Below are positions 1-6,918 of a DNA stretch of 14,588 nucleotides, one piece after another. Below the pieces are notes generated by a model, which ran no database searches, was not told where the DNA came from, and was given only the letters and a program-made list of their open reading frames with translations. Position numbers and translations under genes: made by a program. Position 1 is the stretch's first letter. The number at the start of each line of letters is the position of its first letter. Source of the DNA: CAZPWF01 sp964590725 (GTDB lineage: Bacteria; Patescibacteriota; Saccharimonadia; Saccharimonadales; JACQNP01); the NCBI GenBank assembly GCA_964590725.1, contig CAZPWF010000017.1:1-14588 (forward strand), read 5' to 3'.

Positions 1-35
1 AAACACGCCGATCAATGACGAAAGGCGTGTTTTTG
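1..35 (+). terminator. Rho-independent terminator of an upstream gene
   Basis: A 9-bp perfect stem (AAACACGCC at 1-9 with GGCGTGTTT at 24-32) closes a 14-base loop and is followed by further T residues. It would terminate a plus-strand gene lying left of the window. The A-run on the other side is too short to say whether it also works in the opposite direction. Confidence 0.75.
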
Positions 36-67
36 TGTTATTTTATCCACAGTTCGTATTATATCTT

Positions 68-96
68 TTGACTTTAATGACGCAACATGATAGTTT
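68..96 (+). promoter_or_regulatory. Candidate promoter for the first gene
   Basis: TTGACT at 68-73 is separated by 17 bases from a weak -10-like TAGTTT at 91-96. This would put the transcript start near 103, upstream of the AAAGAGAG ribosome-binding site and the ATG at 152. A competing pair is TTGTGT (33-38) with TATTAT (57-62), 18 bases apart, which would instead serve an ATG at 77. The sequence alone does not decide between them. Confidence 0.3.
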
Positions 97-151
97 GAGT
101 GAGAATAGTGGAGTACAAAACATCAAAAATGATGTTAAAGAGAGCAAAAAA

Positions 152-664
152 ATGGCGGATATACCAGACAAACAAATCAAAAGATTGAAAGCACTTATAC
201 AAGAGGCAGAGACTAGTTTGGCTGCAGCCAAAGAACTACTGCTAAGTTTAGTTGGAGAAGAATCTATCTCAACAGCGGCGTCAATTGGCGAAGAAGCGCT
301 TGGTAAGATTATTGAAGGTGTTTTTGATGGACAGAATATGGTTGGTTCTGACGGCAAAACTTACCCGGTTCCCGCAAACTATGCTAGCAAATCTAAGCTT
401 GTTCAGGGGGACATTCTTAAGCTCACCATAGCCGAGGACGGTGCATTCTTGTACAAACAAATAGGTCCGATACCGCGCAAACAAGTTGTAGGATTACTAA
501 AACAAGAAAATGGACATTATTTTGTCGAAGCAGGTGGCAGAAACTTTCGTGTGCTGCTTGCTAGCGTTACCTACTTCAAAGCAAAACCAGGTGATCAGGT
601 TAGTGTTAACATCCCTGAAGACGACGCACAGGCCGAGTGGGCCGCGCTCGAAGCAGCTCTTTAG
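152..664 (+). CDS. Conserved hypothetical protein, coiled-coil plus beta-rich domain
   Basis: A 170-residue soluble protein that I do not recognise as a named family. From the chosen ATG, the first 35 residues or so are charged and heptad-like (DKQIKRLKALIQEAETSL), suggesting a helical or coiled-coil N-terminus. The rest alternates short beta-type segments: a VGSDGKTYPVPANYASKSKL stretch, then GDILKLTI, FLYKQIGPIPRKQVVGLL and FRVLLASVTYFKAKPGDQV, ending in an acidic tail. No catalytic motif, signal peptide or membrane segment is visible. The start at 152 is preferred because AAAGAGAG lies 7 bases upstream; the frame stays open back to an ATG at 77 and a GTG at 35, which overlaps the terminator. 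The beta region could be a small nucleic-acid-binding barrel, but that is a guess. It is a real gene by codon pattern and its compact domain layout. Confidence 0.75.
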   Translation: MADIPDKQIKRLKALIQEAETSLAAAKELLLSLVGEESISTAASIGEEALGKIIEGVFDGQNMVGSDGKTYPVPANYASKSKLVQGDILKLTIAEDGAFLYKQIGPIPRKQVVGLLKQENGHYFVEAGGRNFRVLLASVTYFKAKPGDQVSVNIPEDDAQAEWAALEAAL

Positions 665-670
665 TCTTCA

Positions 671-699
671 TTTCGATCATGGTTATAACTTAATATTAT
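671..699 (+). promoter_or_regulatory. Weak candidate promoter before the CDP-alcohol transferase-like gene
   Basis: TATTAT at 694-699 could be a -10 box, with a poor -35 (TTTCGA, 671-676) 17 bases upstream. The predicted transcript start near 706 leaves a leader of about 11 bases. The -10 sits inside a 5-bp inverted repeat (CTTAA 689-693, TTAAG 701-705), which might be an operator or may be chance. Confidence 0.3.
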
Positions 700-717
700 G
701 TTAAGCTTTGATTTACT

Positions 718-1425
718 ATGATTAAAAGCCCATTTGACAGATTTGTAGCTGATCCACGAGCAGAGGGATCAGGCGAAAAAACTGCCCCAACATCGACTAA
801 AATTGTCACAGCAGCAAACGGGATGACTGCCGCACGGCCCGTCTTAGCTTCAATTGCCGCCAATAAGCTTGTTCGAGGCGAAAAAGGCGCATTGCCATGG
901 GCTCTCGCAGCAGCAGCTTCTGATGCCGAAGGTAATGTCGCCAGGTTATGGGAAAAGGTTTTTCCAAATTCAGAAAGAGGCACTACTATACATGGCGCAG
1001 TGTGGGACCCGCGTATGGACACTGTTGCAGCACTTATATTATGCGGAGCCGTGCTAAAGGCACCTCGCGTATCACCACTCGGTAAAGCAGCTGTTGGAAT
1101 CGTGCTTGGTCAGGAAGGTTCAAAAACAGCCTGGGCAATTAATGCAGATGTGCAGTATCGTACCTTGACCAAATCTGAAGAACATCTTTGGATTCAACCA
1201 ACAAAAGAGGGCAAGGTCGCTATGGCTGAAAAACTAGCTGCCATTTGTTTCGCGGTTGCAACAAATGAAACGGATAACTTGATATACGAAACCACTCTAG
1301 GTGCAAGTGCATTAGCATTCGGAACCATGGGTTCAATGCGTGCAGAACAGACACGCAGGAACGATTACATTCCTGAGCTTACAACGATGATGGAACAAGC
1401 AACAATCTTGGACCCAGCAGCCTAA
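718..1425 (+). CDS. CDP-alcohol phosphatidyltransferase-like protein with an altered catalytic motif
   Basis: A 235-residue protein resembling the CDP-OH phosphatidyltransferase (PgsA-type) family, whose members attach an alcohol head group to CDP-diacylglycerol in the membrane. The N-terminal TAANGMTAARP (residues 31-41) matches the family's usual N-x-x-T-x-x-R entry helix. The catalytic pattern D-x2-D-G-x2-A-R-(x8-9)-G-x3-D-x3-D is half kept: residues 68-76 read SDAEGNVAR, so the first Asp is Ser68 and the second is Glu71, while GAVWDPRMD (93-101) keeps the last two Asp. The spacer between the halves is 16 residues, longer than usual. The C-terminal GKVAMAEKLAAICFAV resembles the later family helices. 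The hydrophobic segments are alanine-rich and weak for membrane spans. No Shine-Dalgarno site precedes the ATG. It may be a non-classical or inactive relative; activity cannot be inferred. Confidence 0.65.
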   Translation: MIKSPFDRFVADPRAEGSGEKTAPTSTKIVTAANGMTAARPVLASIAANKLVRGEKGALPWALAAAASDAEGNVARLWEKVFPNSERGTTIHGAVWDPRMDTVAALILCGAVLKAPRVSPLGKAAVGIVLGQEGSKTAWAINADVQYRTLTKSEEHLWIQPTKEGKVAMAEKLAAICFAVATNETDNLIYETTLGASALAFGTMGSMRAEQTRRNDYIPELTTMMEQATILDPAA

Positions 1426-1437
1426 ATAACAACAACT

Positions 1438-1466
1438 TTGTTTACTAATTAGCGGTATACTAGAAT
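1438..1466 (+). promoter_or_regulatory. Candidate promoter for dnaX
   Basis: TTGTTT (1438-1443) lies 17 bases before TAGAAT (1461-1466). An overlapping TATACT at 1456-1461 is an equally good -10 and matches boxes found before three other genes here. It would start the transcript near 1468, just ahead of the dnaX ribosome-binding site at 1472-1478. Confidence 0.5.
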
Positions 1467-1487
1467 AACAAAGAGAGGTTATAAAAT

Positions 1488-2921
1488 TTGGGTCAAGCTT
1501 TATATCGTAAATATCGTTCTAAAACTCTTAGCGAAGTAGTTGGCCAAGAGCACATTACTGATACTCTTAATAATGCATTAAAAAGTGGCGCGATAAGCCA
1601 CGCCTACCTCTTTACTGGCCCCAGGGGTGTTGGTAAGACAAGTGTCGCACGTATTCTTGCTCATGAAGTAAACGGCTTAAAATACGAAGAACCGATAAAT
1701 CATCTTGATATCATCGAAATTGATGCAGCGAGTAATCGCAGAATCGATGAAATTAGGGAATTACGCGACAAAGTGAATAATGTTCCAACTAGCGCAAAAT
1801 ATAAAGTCTATATAATTGATGAAGTTCATATGCTCACTCGTGAAGCGTTTAATGCGCTGTTAAAAACTCTCGAAGAGCCACCTGAACATGCCATATTTAT
1901 TCTTGCGACTACTGAATCACACAAATTACCAGACACCATTGTCAGCCGAACTCAGCACTTCACCTTCAAGCCAATTGACACTAAAACAGTCGCAAGCCAT
2001 TTGACCAATATCGCAGAGGAGGAAGGTATACAGCTCGAAGCCGATGCCGCCATATTGATTGCGCAATATGGTCAAGGATCATTTCGTGACAGCATAAGTT
2101 TATTGGACAGGCTGCAATCCACATTAAAAACAATAGCCTCAGAGGATGTAAGAAACGCTATTGGGCTCGCACCTAAAGAAACAATAAATGGCCTAATAAA
2201 CACTTCCAAAAATGGTAGTATTCAGGAACTTGTTTCAGCTTTAGATGATGCGTCTGTCAGTGGTTATGAATCTTCTCAGCTCGCTTCGCAGCTAGCCCAA
2301 GCATTAAGAGATAAGATTATTGATAATAACATTGCATCTGGCAAGGACTTAAGCTTACTTAAGGACTTGTCTGGTGTATCGACTTCGCAAGACCCGGCAT
2401 CCGCACTTGAGCTTGTACTACTAAACTATCAACTTTCTGAAAATGATACACCAATCGACAGTCAGGACATAGAGAAACCAATCTCAGAACCAATTAAGCC
2501 AGTTCAAAAAAATGATAATTCTGCGTCCAGTCCAGTTGTTGCACCGCCGAAACAACCTCTCCCAGCTAAACCTAAAACTGTGAGCACTGATGACGATTCA
2601 TTATGGGAACAAGTGTTAATTGATTTAAAGCAAAAAAATAATGCGCTCTATGGCATAGCACGTATGGCAGATACCACAGTAGAAGGTAAAACATTAATCA
2701 TACGTCTGAAGTTTCCGTTTCATCTAAAAAGACTATCTGATAATAGTAATAAAACCACCCTTAAGGAAAGTTTACGCCGGATTACTGGCGATGAATTTAC
2801 TGTAGAGTACGTGCTTGTAACAAATGATAAAACTCCAGTAAAAGAACAGAATAAAACAGAGCCTGATGATCTTAAAAGCATTAACGATATCTTCGGTGGG
2901 GCAGAAGTGCTAGAATCGTAG
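1488..2921 (+). CDS. dnaX: DNA polymerase III subunit gamma/tau, zinc module absent
   Basis: The clamp-loader ATPase that loads the sliding clamp onto primed DNA, 477 residues. It shows the AAA+ motifs in order: Walker A GPRGVGKT (44-51), the family signature EIDAASN (77-83), Walker B with DEVH (111-114), sensor-1 ATTE (140-143) and SRTQ (153-156), which keeps the arginine finger although the usual Cys of SRC is Thr. A low-complexity Pro/Lys/Ser linker (about 335-365) leads to a small C-terminal domain (about 369-450). The zinc-binding Cys cluster normally found between Walker A and EIDAASN is missing: residues 60-72 are a short loop with no Cys. Translation starts at a TTG, supported by AGAGAGG 9 bases upstream. 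It is followed 6 bases later by dnaB. Confidence 0.95.
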   Translation: MGQALYRKYRSKTLSEVVGQEHITDTLNNALKSGAISHAYLFTGPRGVGKTSVARILAHEVNGLKYEEPINHLDIIEIDAASNRRIDEIRELRDKVNNVPTSAKYKVYIIDEVHMLTREAFNALLKTLEEPPEHAIFILATTESHKLPDTIVSRTQHFTFKPIDTKTVASHLTNIAEEEGIQLEADAAILIAQYGQGSFRDSISLLDRLQSTLKTIASEDVRNAIGLAPKETINGLINTSKNGSIQELVSALDDASVSGYESSQLASQLAQALRDKIIDNNIASGKDLSLLKDLSGVSTSQDPASALELVLLNYQLSENDTPIDSQDIEKPISEPIKPVQKNDNSASSPVVAPPKQPLPAKPKTVSTDDDSLWEQVLIDLKQKNNALYGIARMADTTVEGKTLIIRLKFPFHLKRLSDNSNKTTLKESLRRITGDEFTVEYVLVTNDKTPVKEQNKTEPDDLKSINDIFGGAEVLES

Positions 2922-2927
2922 ATACAT

Positions 2928-3631
2928 ATGGAGCCAAAGAATACTCAACTTGTACCACCCCAAAACACCGAGGCCGAAGCTAGCCTATTAGGCGCTGTAT
3001 TAATTGACAGCGACGCTATCGTAAAAATAGCGGATATTGTTAATCCTGAGGATTTTTATAACGAAAAACACAAACGTATATACGAGGCGATCCTACAACT
3101 TTACGAAAAACACAACCCGATCGATGTACTGACACTATCTGACCAACTTAAGGGTACTGGGTTAATAGAAATGGTTGGTGGGGCATCGTACCTAACCGAA
3201 CTGACAAACTTTGTTCCAACAGCCGCACATGTTGAACAGTACGCAGAAATTGTATCCCAAAAGGCGTTACGTCGACGTCTAATCAAAGCGTCACAAGACA
3301 TAGTGACACTAGGTTACGATGAAAACCGCAACCTTCAAGACCTTATTGAAGATGCCGAGACCAGACTTTTCAATGTTAGCCAGCAGCATGTTAAGCAAGA
3401 CGTTACCAGCCTAGAAGACGTACTTGCAAGTAGTTTCGAACGTTTGGATGAATTACATAAAGATAAAGGAACTATACGTGGTGTTCCGACTGGATTCAAG
3501 GATCTCGATACAATACTCGCAGGCTTACAAAAATCAGACTTATTTATTTTGGCTGCGCGGCCATCAATGGGAAAAACAGCATTAGCTCTTAATCTTGCTC
3601 ATAACGTAGCAGTAAAGGCAAATGAACCTGT
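2928..3631 (+). CDS. dnaB: Replicative DNA helicase DnaB, 5' part only (cut by assembly gap)
   Basis: The first 234 or so residues of the hexameric replication-fork helicase. The N-terminal domain is clear (TEAEASLLGAVLIDSDAI, then FYNEKHKRIYEAI), followed by the linker and the start of the RecA-like motor domain, GVPTGFKDLDTILAGLQKSD and Walker A ARPSMGKT (210-217). The sequence then enters a run of exactly 100 N. DnaB proteins are usually about 440-470 residues, so roughly 200 residues carrying Walker B, the arginine finger and the DNA-binding loops are not represented. 100 bases cannot hold them. The eight residues after the gap that happen to stay in frame (RHTEAFKE) do not look like a DnaB C-terminus and are not included. 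It sits 6 bases downstream of dnaX and is probably cotranscribed with it. Confidence 0.93.
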
Positions 3632-3731
3632 NNNNNNNNNNNNNNNNNNNNNNNNNNNNNNNNNNNNNNNNNNNNNNNNNNNNNNNNNNNNNNNNNNNNN
3701 NNNNNNNNNNNNNNNNNNNNNNNNNNNNNNN
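3632..3731. other. Assembly gap of 100 N (true length unknown)
   Basis: Exactly 100 N, the conventional placeholder for a scaffold join of unknown size. At least about 600 bases of dnaB are missing, and additional genes could be too. The 27 bases right of the gap (3732-3758) are the end of an open frame reading into a TAG, but its identity cannot be determined. AAGGAG at 3750-3755 has no useful start codon after it. Confidence 0.95.
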
Positions 3732-3776
3732 CGCCATACCGAAGCATTCAAGGAGTAGCCTTTTTGTTTGCGCCAG

Positions 3777-3785
3777 TGATATACT
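3777..3785 (+). promoter_or_regulatory. Extended -10 promoter for the membrane protein gene
   Basis: TGATATACT fits an extended -10 (TG, one base, TATACT at 3780-3785). No good -35 is found 16-18 bases upstream, which extended -10 promoters do not strictly need. The predicted transcript start near 3792 is only 3 bases before the GTG start at 3795. Confidence 0.5.
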
Positions 3786-3794
3786 AGTGTAAAG

Positions 3795-4976
3795 GTGAAA
3801 AAAATAGGTTTTTATTTTGGATTACTCTGGAAGGTTGCGCTTGTCGCAGTCATAGTAGTTGGTGTTGTCGTTACGTTACTCTTTTATCGTATTGGTAACC
3901 TTGCGCCAGGATACTCGAACAAAGAAGTTGGACAGTACATTTTCACCGAAAAATCATCTAATATACGAATAAACCCTATAAACTCCCCAATAACCGTACC
4001 TCAATATTTGATTAAAAAAGCTGGTCATAAGAATATCAAATGGTCAAGGGTTGTAAGCGCGTCAGTCGGTCTGCTAAGCATACTTTGTTTTTTTCTCGTC
4101 ATAAAATCATGGCACACGGATCGTATCGCGTATATTGCAACAGCCATGTACGCCACATCAAGCTGGCTACTTCTCGCCGCCAGAACAGGTGATTCACAAA
4201 TATTACTCACATTACTTCCGCTCATGATCATTATTTATCTATGGCTTGAACAAACAAAAAAGCGAAAATTGGCTGTCTTATCTGCAGTAGTGATATTTTC
4301 CTTGTTATTGTACGTACCAGCTGGCGTGTTAATTATTGCAGCCGCTTTATCATTAAGAGGCAAAAAGTTATTATCTGAATTAAAAACTACCCCGCCATGG
4401 TTTTTGGCTATTATGGGTGTCGTCTTACTTATCCTTATATCACCGCTATTACGCGCCGTGACGAGTAATCATAACATTGGTCTGTACTTGCTCGGTCTGC
4501 CGACACATATGGTTTCGGTATCGACGTTTGTAAGTAATATCTTCAACACATTTGGCGCCGTGTTTGTTAATTCCAATCGTTCTACATTTGCGCAAATCGG
4601 CAGTGTTGGGCTATTGGACATATTTAGCGTTATGGTAATGTTTGCGGGAGCTATATATTACGGCAAACGTTTTAGGCTAGATAGATCGAAATACTTATTA
4701 ATAGGAACTATACTTGCCCTAACTCTTATTGGTCTGGGGGGATTAGTCACGATTTCTGTGTTATTGCCTTTGCTATATATGCTGATCGCTGGTGGACTAG
4801 CCTGGCTACTACATCAGTGGTTTACGATATTTCCTCGAAACCCCATTGCTCGATCCGTAGGTATGATTCTGCTAGTAGCTGCAGTTAGTGTATCGATATT
4901 TTTTAACACATATCGATACTTTATAGCATGGCCTCATATGACAACAACAAAACAAACCTATAATCATCGCGTATAA
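3795..4976 (+). CDS. Polytopic membrane protein, GT-C glycosyltransferase-like
   Basis: A 393-residue integral membrane protein with about nine or ten hydrophobic spans, the first at residues 13-31. After the first span comes a loop, APGYSNKEVGQYIF (37-50), and later WHTDRIAYIATAMYATSSWLLLAARTGDS, which resembles the second half of PMT/ArnT-type GT-C glycosyltransferases (a helix ending in an Arg and a following short loop). Those enzymes move a sugar from a polyprenyl-phosphate carrier to an outside acceptor and normally have an Asp-Glu pair in the first loop. Here that position reads Lys43-Glu44. The protein is also shorter than typical family members. Start is GTG (MKKIGFYFG) with no Shine-Dalgarno site but an extended -10 close upstream. 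It lies between the dnaB gap and ybaB. The family call is tentative; another multi-span envelope protein is possible. Confidence 0.6.
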   Translation: MKKIGFYFGLLWKVALVAVIVVGVVVTLLFYRIGNLAPGYSNKEVGQYIFTEKSSNIRINPINSPITVPQYLIKKAGHKNIKWSRVVSASVGLLSILCFFLVIKSWHTDRIAYIATAMYATSSWLLLAARTGDSQILLTLLPLMIIIYLWLEQTKKRKLAVLSAVVIFSLLLYVPAGVLIIAAALSLRGKKLLSELKTTPPWFLAIMGVVLLILISPLLRAVTSNHNIGLYLLGLPTHMVSVSTFVSNIFNTFGAVFVNSNRSTFAQIGSVGLLDIFSVMVMFAGAIYYGKRFRLDRSKYLLIGTILALTLIGLGGLVTISVLLPLLYMLIAGGLAWLLHQWFTIFPRNPIARSVGMILLVAAVSVSIFFNTYRYFIAWPHMTTTKQTYNHRV

Positions 4977-5011
4977 ATTGCTACAATATACATTATATAT
5001 AAGGAGTAGTT

Positions 5012-5305
5012 ATGAGTAAATTTGACCAAGCAAAGATGCTGTTGAAGGTTAAGAAGCTTCAGAAAGAGTTACAAAAGCAAATCATCACTGTAGAAAAGGG
5101 CGACGGCGCAGTTATAGTTGAGATTACAGGCGAACAAAAAATAAAAAAAATACACATCGACCCCGAGTATGTAGACCTAGAGGACATAGGTCAGCTAGAG
5201 CGGTGGATTGAAGACGCAGTAAAAGATGCCATTCAGGAGAGCCAGAAAATAGCAGCTGAGAAAATGCAGCCAATGATGGGTATGCTCGGAGATCTCGGAC
5301 TATAA
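5012..5305 (+). CDS. ybaB: YbaB/EbfC family nucleoid-associated protein
   Basis: A 97-residue protein with the family's layout: an N-terminal basic helix (residues 1-25, AKMLLKVKKLQKELQKQ), a central three-strand sheet (VEKGDGAVIVEITGEQKIKKIHIDP), and a C-terminal amphipathic helix ending in a Met-rich tail (MQPMMGMLGDLGL). Family members form dimers that bind DNA and are found encoded beside recR and dnaX in many bacteria, which fits here because recR starts 4 bases downstream. AAGGAG at 5001-5006, 5 bases before the ATG, is a strong ribosome-binding site. TACAAT at 4982-4987 might be a -10 box, but no convincing -35 is seen, so cotranscription with the upstream gene remains possible. Confidence 0.92.
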   Translation: MSKFDQAKMLLKVKKLQKELQKQIITVEKGDGAVIVEITGEQKIKKIHIDPEYVDLEDIGQLERWIEDAVKDAIQESQKIAAEKMQPMMGMLGDLGL

Positions 5306-5309
5306 GAGC

Positions 5310-5921
5310 ATGCGAATTCTTCCTAGAGCACTTGAAGATACGATAGAAGCCCTTTCAGCGCTGCCTGGTGTTGGTCCGCGGAGTGCAGAACGTTATGCCT
5401 ATTACCTACTAAAGTCAGACGAAAACATATCAAGCAAACTTAGCTCGGCCTTACAAAAACTACACAGCAACATTAGCTATTGCGAAAAGACATTTGCTTT
5501 AGTCGAAAGTGGTCAATCACTTTCAGAACTTTACACATCACCAGAACGTAACAAGCAAACAATTATGGTCGTAGCCGAGCCACTCGACATTGTGTCCATA
5601 GAAAAAACAGGTGTTTACAGAGGTACATATCATGTTCTCGGTGGCCTGATATCACCGATAGACGGCATTCATCCTGAACAGCTTCATATAACCAATCTTA
5701 TTCAGCGACTCGATGATGATAGTGTTGTTGAGGTTATCCTAGCTACAAATGCCAGCGCCGAAGGCGAATCAACTGCACTATATATACAGAAACAACTAGG
5801 TGATAGAAAAATTAAAATATCCCGTTTAGCCAGAGGCATTCCTGTAGGAGTTGATATTGAATATGCTGACCAAATAACCCTAGCGCGTGCGCTAGAAGGG
5901 AGAACGGCATTTAATGACTAA
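5310..5921 (+). CDS. recR: Recombination protein RecR, zinc finger degenerate
   Basis: RecR of the RecFOR pathway, which helps load RecA at single-strand gaps; 203 residues, near the usual 200. The helix-hairpin-helix is clear (ALPGVGPRSAERYA, 17-30). The Toprim domain follows (VVAEPLDIVSIE from 87, then GGLISPIDGI, ILATNASAEGEST), and the conserved C-terminal element LARGIPVGVDIEYADQITLA is intact. Between the first two, the usual C-x2-C...C-x2-C zinc finger (about residues 55-80) keeps only Cys58; the other three positions align to Thr61, Ser and Tyr. The protein therefore probably does not bind zinc there. It is 4 bases after ybaB and overlaps the next gene by 8 bases, implying one transcript with coupled translation. 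Confidence 0.95.
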   Translation: MRILPRALEDTIEALSALPGVGPRSAERYAYYLLKSDENISSKLSSALQKLHSNISYCEKTFALVESGQSLSELYTSPERNKQTIMVVAEPLDIVSIEKTGVYRGTYHVLGGLISPIDGIHPEQLHITNLIQRLDDDSVVEVILATNASAEGESTALYIQKQLGDRKIKISRLARGIPVGVDIEYADQITLARALEGRTAFND

Positions 5922-6918
5922 AAACAACAAATTCATATCTCTAGTTGAGGCTGCCGAACACATTGTCGTTGTGCAGGCCGACAACCCTGATGCCGATAGT
6001 CTTGGCAGTGCACTTGCGCTTGAATATATTCTGACGGACTACGGAAAAGAAGTCTCGCTATATTGCGGAGTGGGCACCCCAGACTATCTTAAATACATGG
6101 AAAGCTGGAGTAGAGTAGACAGAACACTCCCAACACATTACGACACTCTAATTATTGTCGATGCATCGACAGACACTCTGTTAGAGAAACTATATAGTGA
6201 CCCAAACTACTCTCAAGATAATACTGTCCTAGTACTTGATCATCATCACACTGTTCAAAACGAAACGAAGGCAAATCTTACTATAAACGACCCAGACCTC
6301 TCTTCTACAGGGGAACTAATATATAATCTATGTCACGAAAATGAGCTTAAGGTAAGTCCAGCTGCCGCAGAAATGCTTTTGTCTGCCATCCTAGGCGACA
6401 CGCAAGGGTTAAGTAATAATTTGGCTTCACCAGATACTTATAGGATAGTGGCGTCATTGCTTGAAATAGGAGTAAACCGTGCCAAACTAGAAGAAAAACG
6501 ACGAAGCTTTAGTAAAATGCCGATCTCAATTTTTGAGTTTAAGGCAGAGCTCATAGCGCGTACCGAATTTTTTCACAACAACATGATTGCGATTGCGGTA
6601 ATAAGCCAAGATGAAATCAATACATATAGCCCCCTATACAATCCTGCAGCTCTAGTACAGTCCGACATGTTGCAGGTTGAAGACGTGATGCTCAGTATTG
6701 TATTTAAAACATACAGAGATGGAAAAATTACAGCAGCAATTAGAGCAAATAATGGTGCACCGGTTGCAGCATCTCTAGCAGAACAACTGGGTGGAGGGGG
6801 ACACCAGTACGCTAGCGGTTTTAAAATAGTTGACGGTCGAGCGTTCGATGAGATAAAGATTACATGTATAGATATAGCCACGGAATTACTCAATAACTTA
6901 GACGAGGAGTTATTGTGA
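5914..6918 (+). CDS. DHH/DHHA1 family phosphoesterase (NrnA-like)
   Basis: A 334-residue soluble phosphoesterase of the DHH superfamily, close in layout to NrnA-type enzymes that degrade nanoRNAs or pAp using Mn. Motif I is ADNPDADSLGS (22-32), motif II IVDAS (81-85), the name-giving DHH is LDHHH (108-112), motif IV GDTQG (161-165), and the DHHA1 domain carries GGGGHQYASGF (293-303). In motif I the family usually has His four residues before the first Asp (H-x-N-P-D); here it is Ala22, so one expected metal ligand is absent. The substrate cannot be told from sequence; pAp, nanoRNA and cyclic dinucleotide products are the family range. AAGGGAG lies about 11 bases before the ATG, which overlaps recR by 8 bases. 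Its stop overlaps the cysS start (GTGA). Confidence 0.88.
   Translation: MTKNNKFISLVEAAEHIVVVQADNPDADSLGSALALEYILTDYGKEVSLYCGVGTPDYLKYMESWSRVDRTLPTHYDTLIIVDASTDTLLEKLYSDPNYSQDNTVLVLDHHHTVQNETKANLTINDPDLSSTGELIYNLCHENELKVSPAAAEMLLSAILGDTQGLSNNLASPDTYRIVASLLEIGVNRAKLEEKRRSFSKMPISIFEFKAELIARTEFFHNNMIAIAVISQDEINTYSPLYNPAALVQSDMLQVEDVMLSIVFKTYRDGKITAAIRANNGAPVAASLAEQLGGGGHQYASGFKIVDGRAFDEIKITCIDIATELLNNLDEELL

Noticed and set aside
696..1022. Minus-strand open frame of 108 codons
   Set aside because: Antisense shadow of the CDP-alcohol transferase-like gene; no ribosome-binding site and no recognisable domain.
3732..3758. Treating RHTEAFKE as the DnaB C-terminus
   Set aside because: The frame across the N run is arbitrary and these residues do not resemble the conserved DnaB end.
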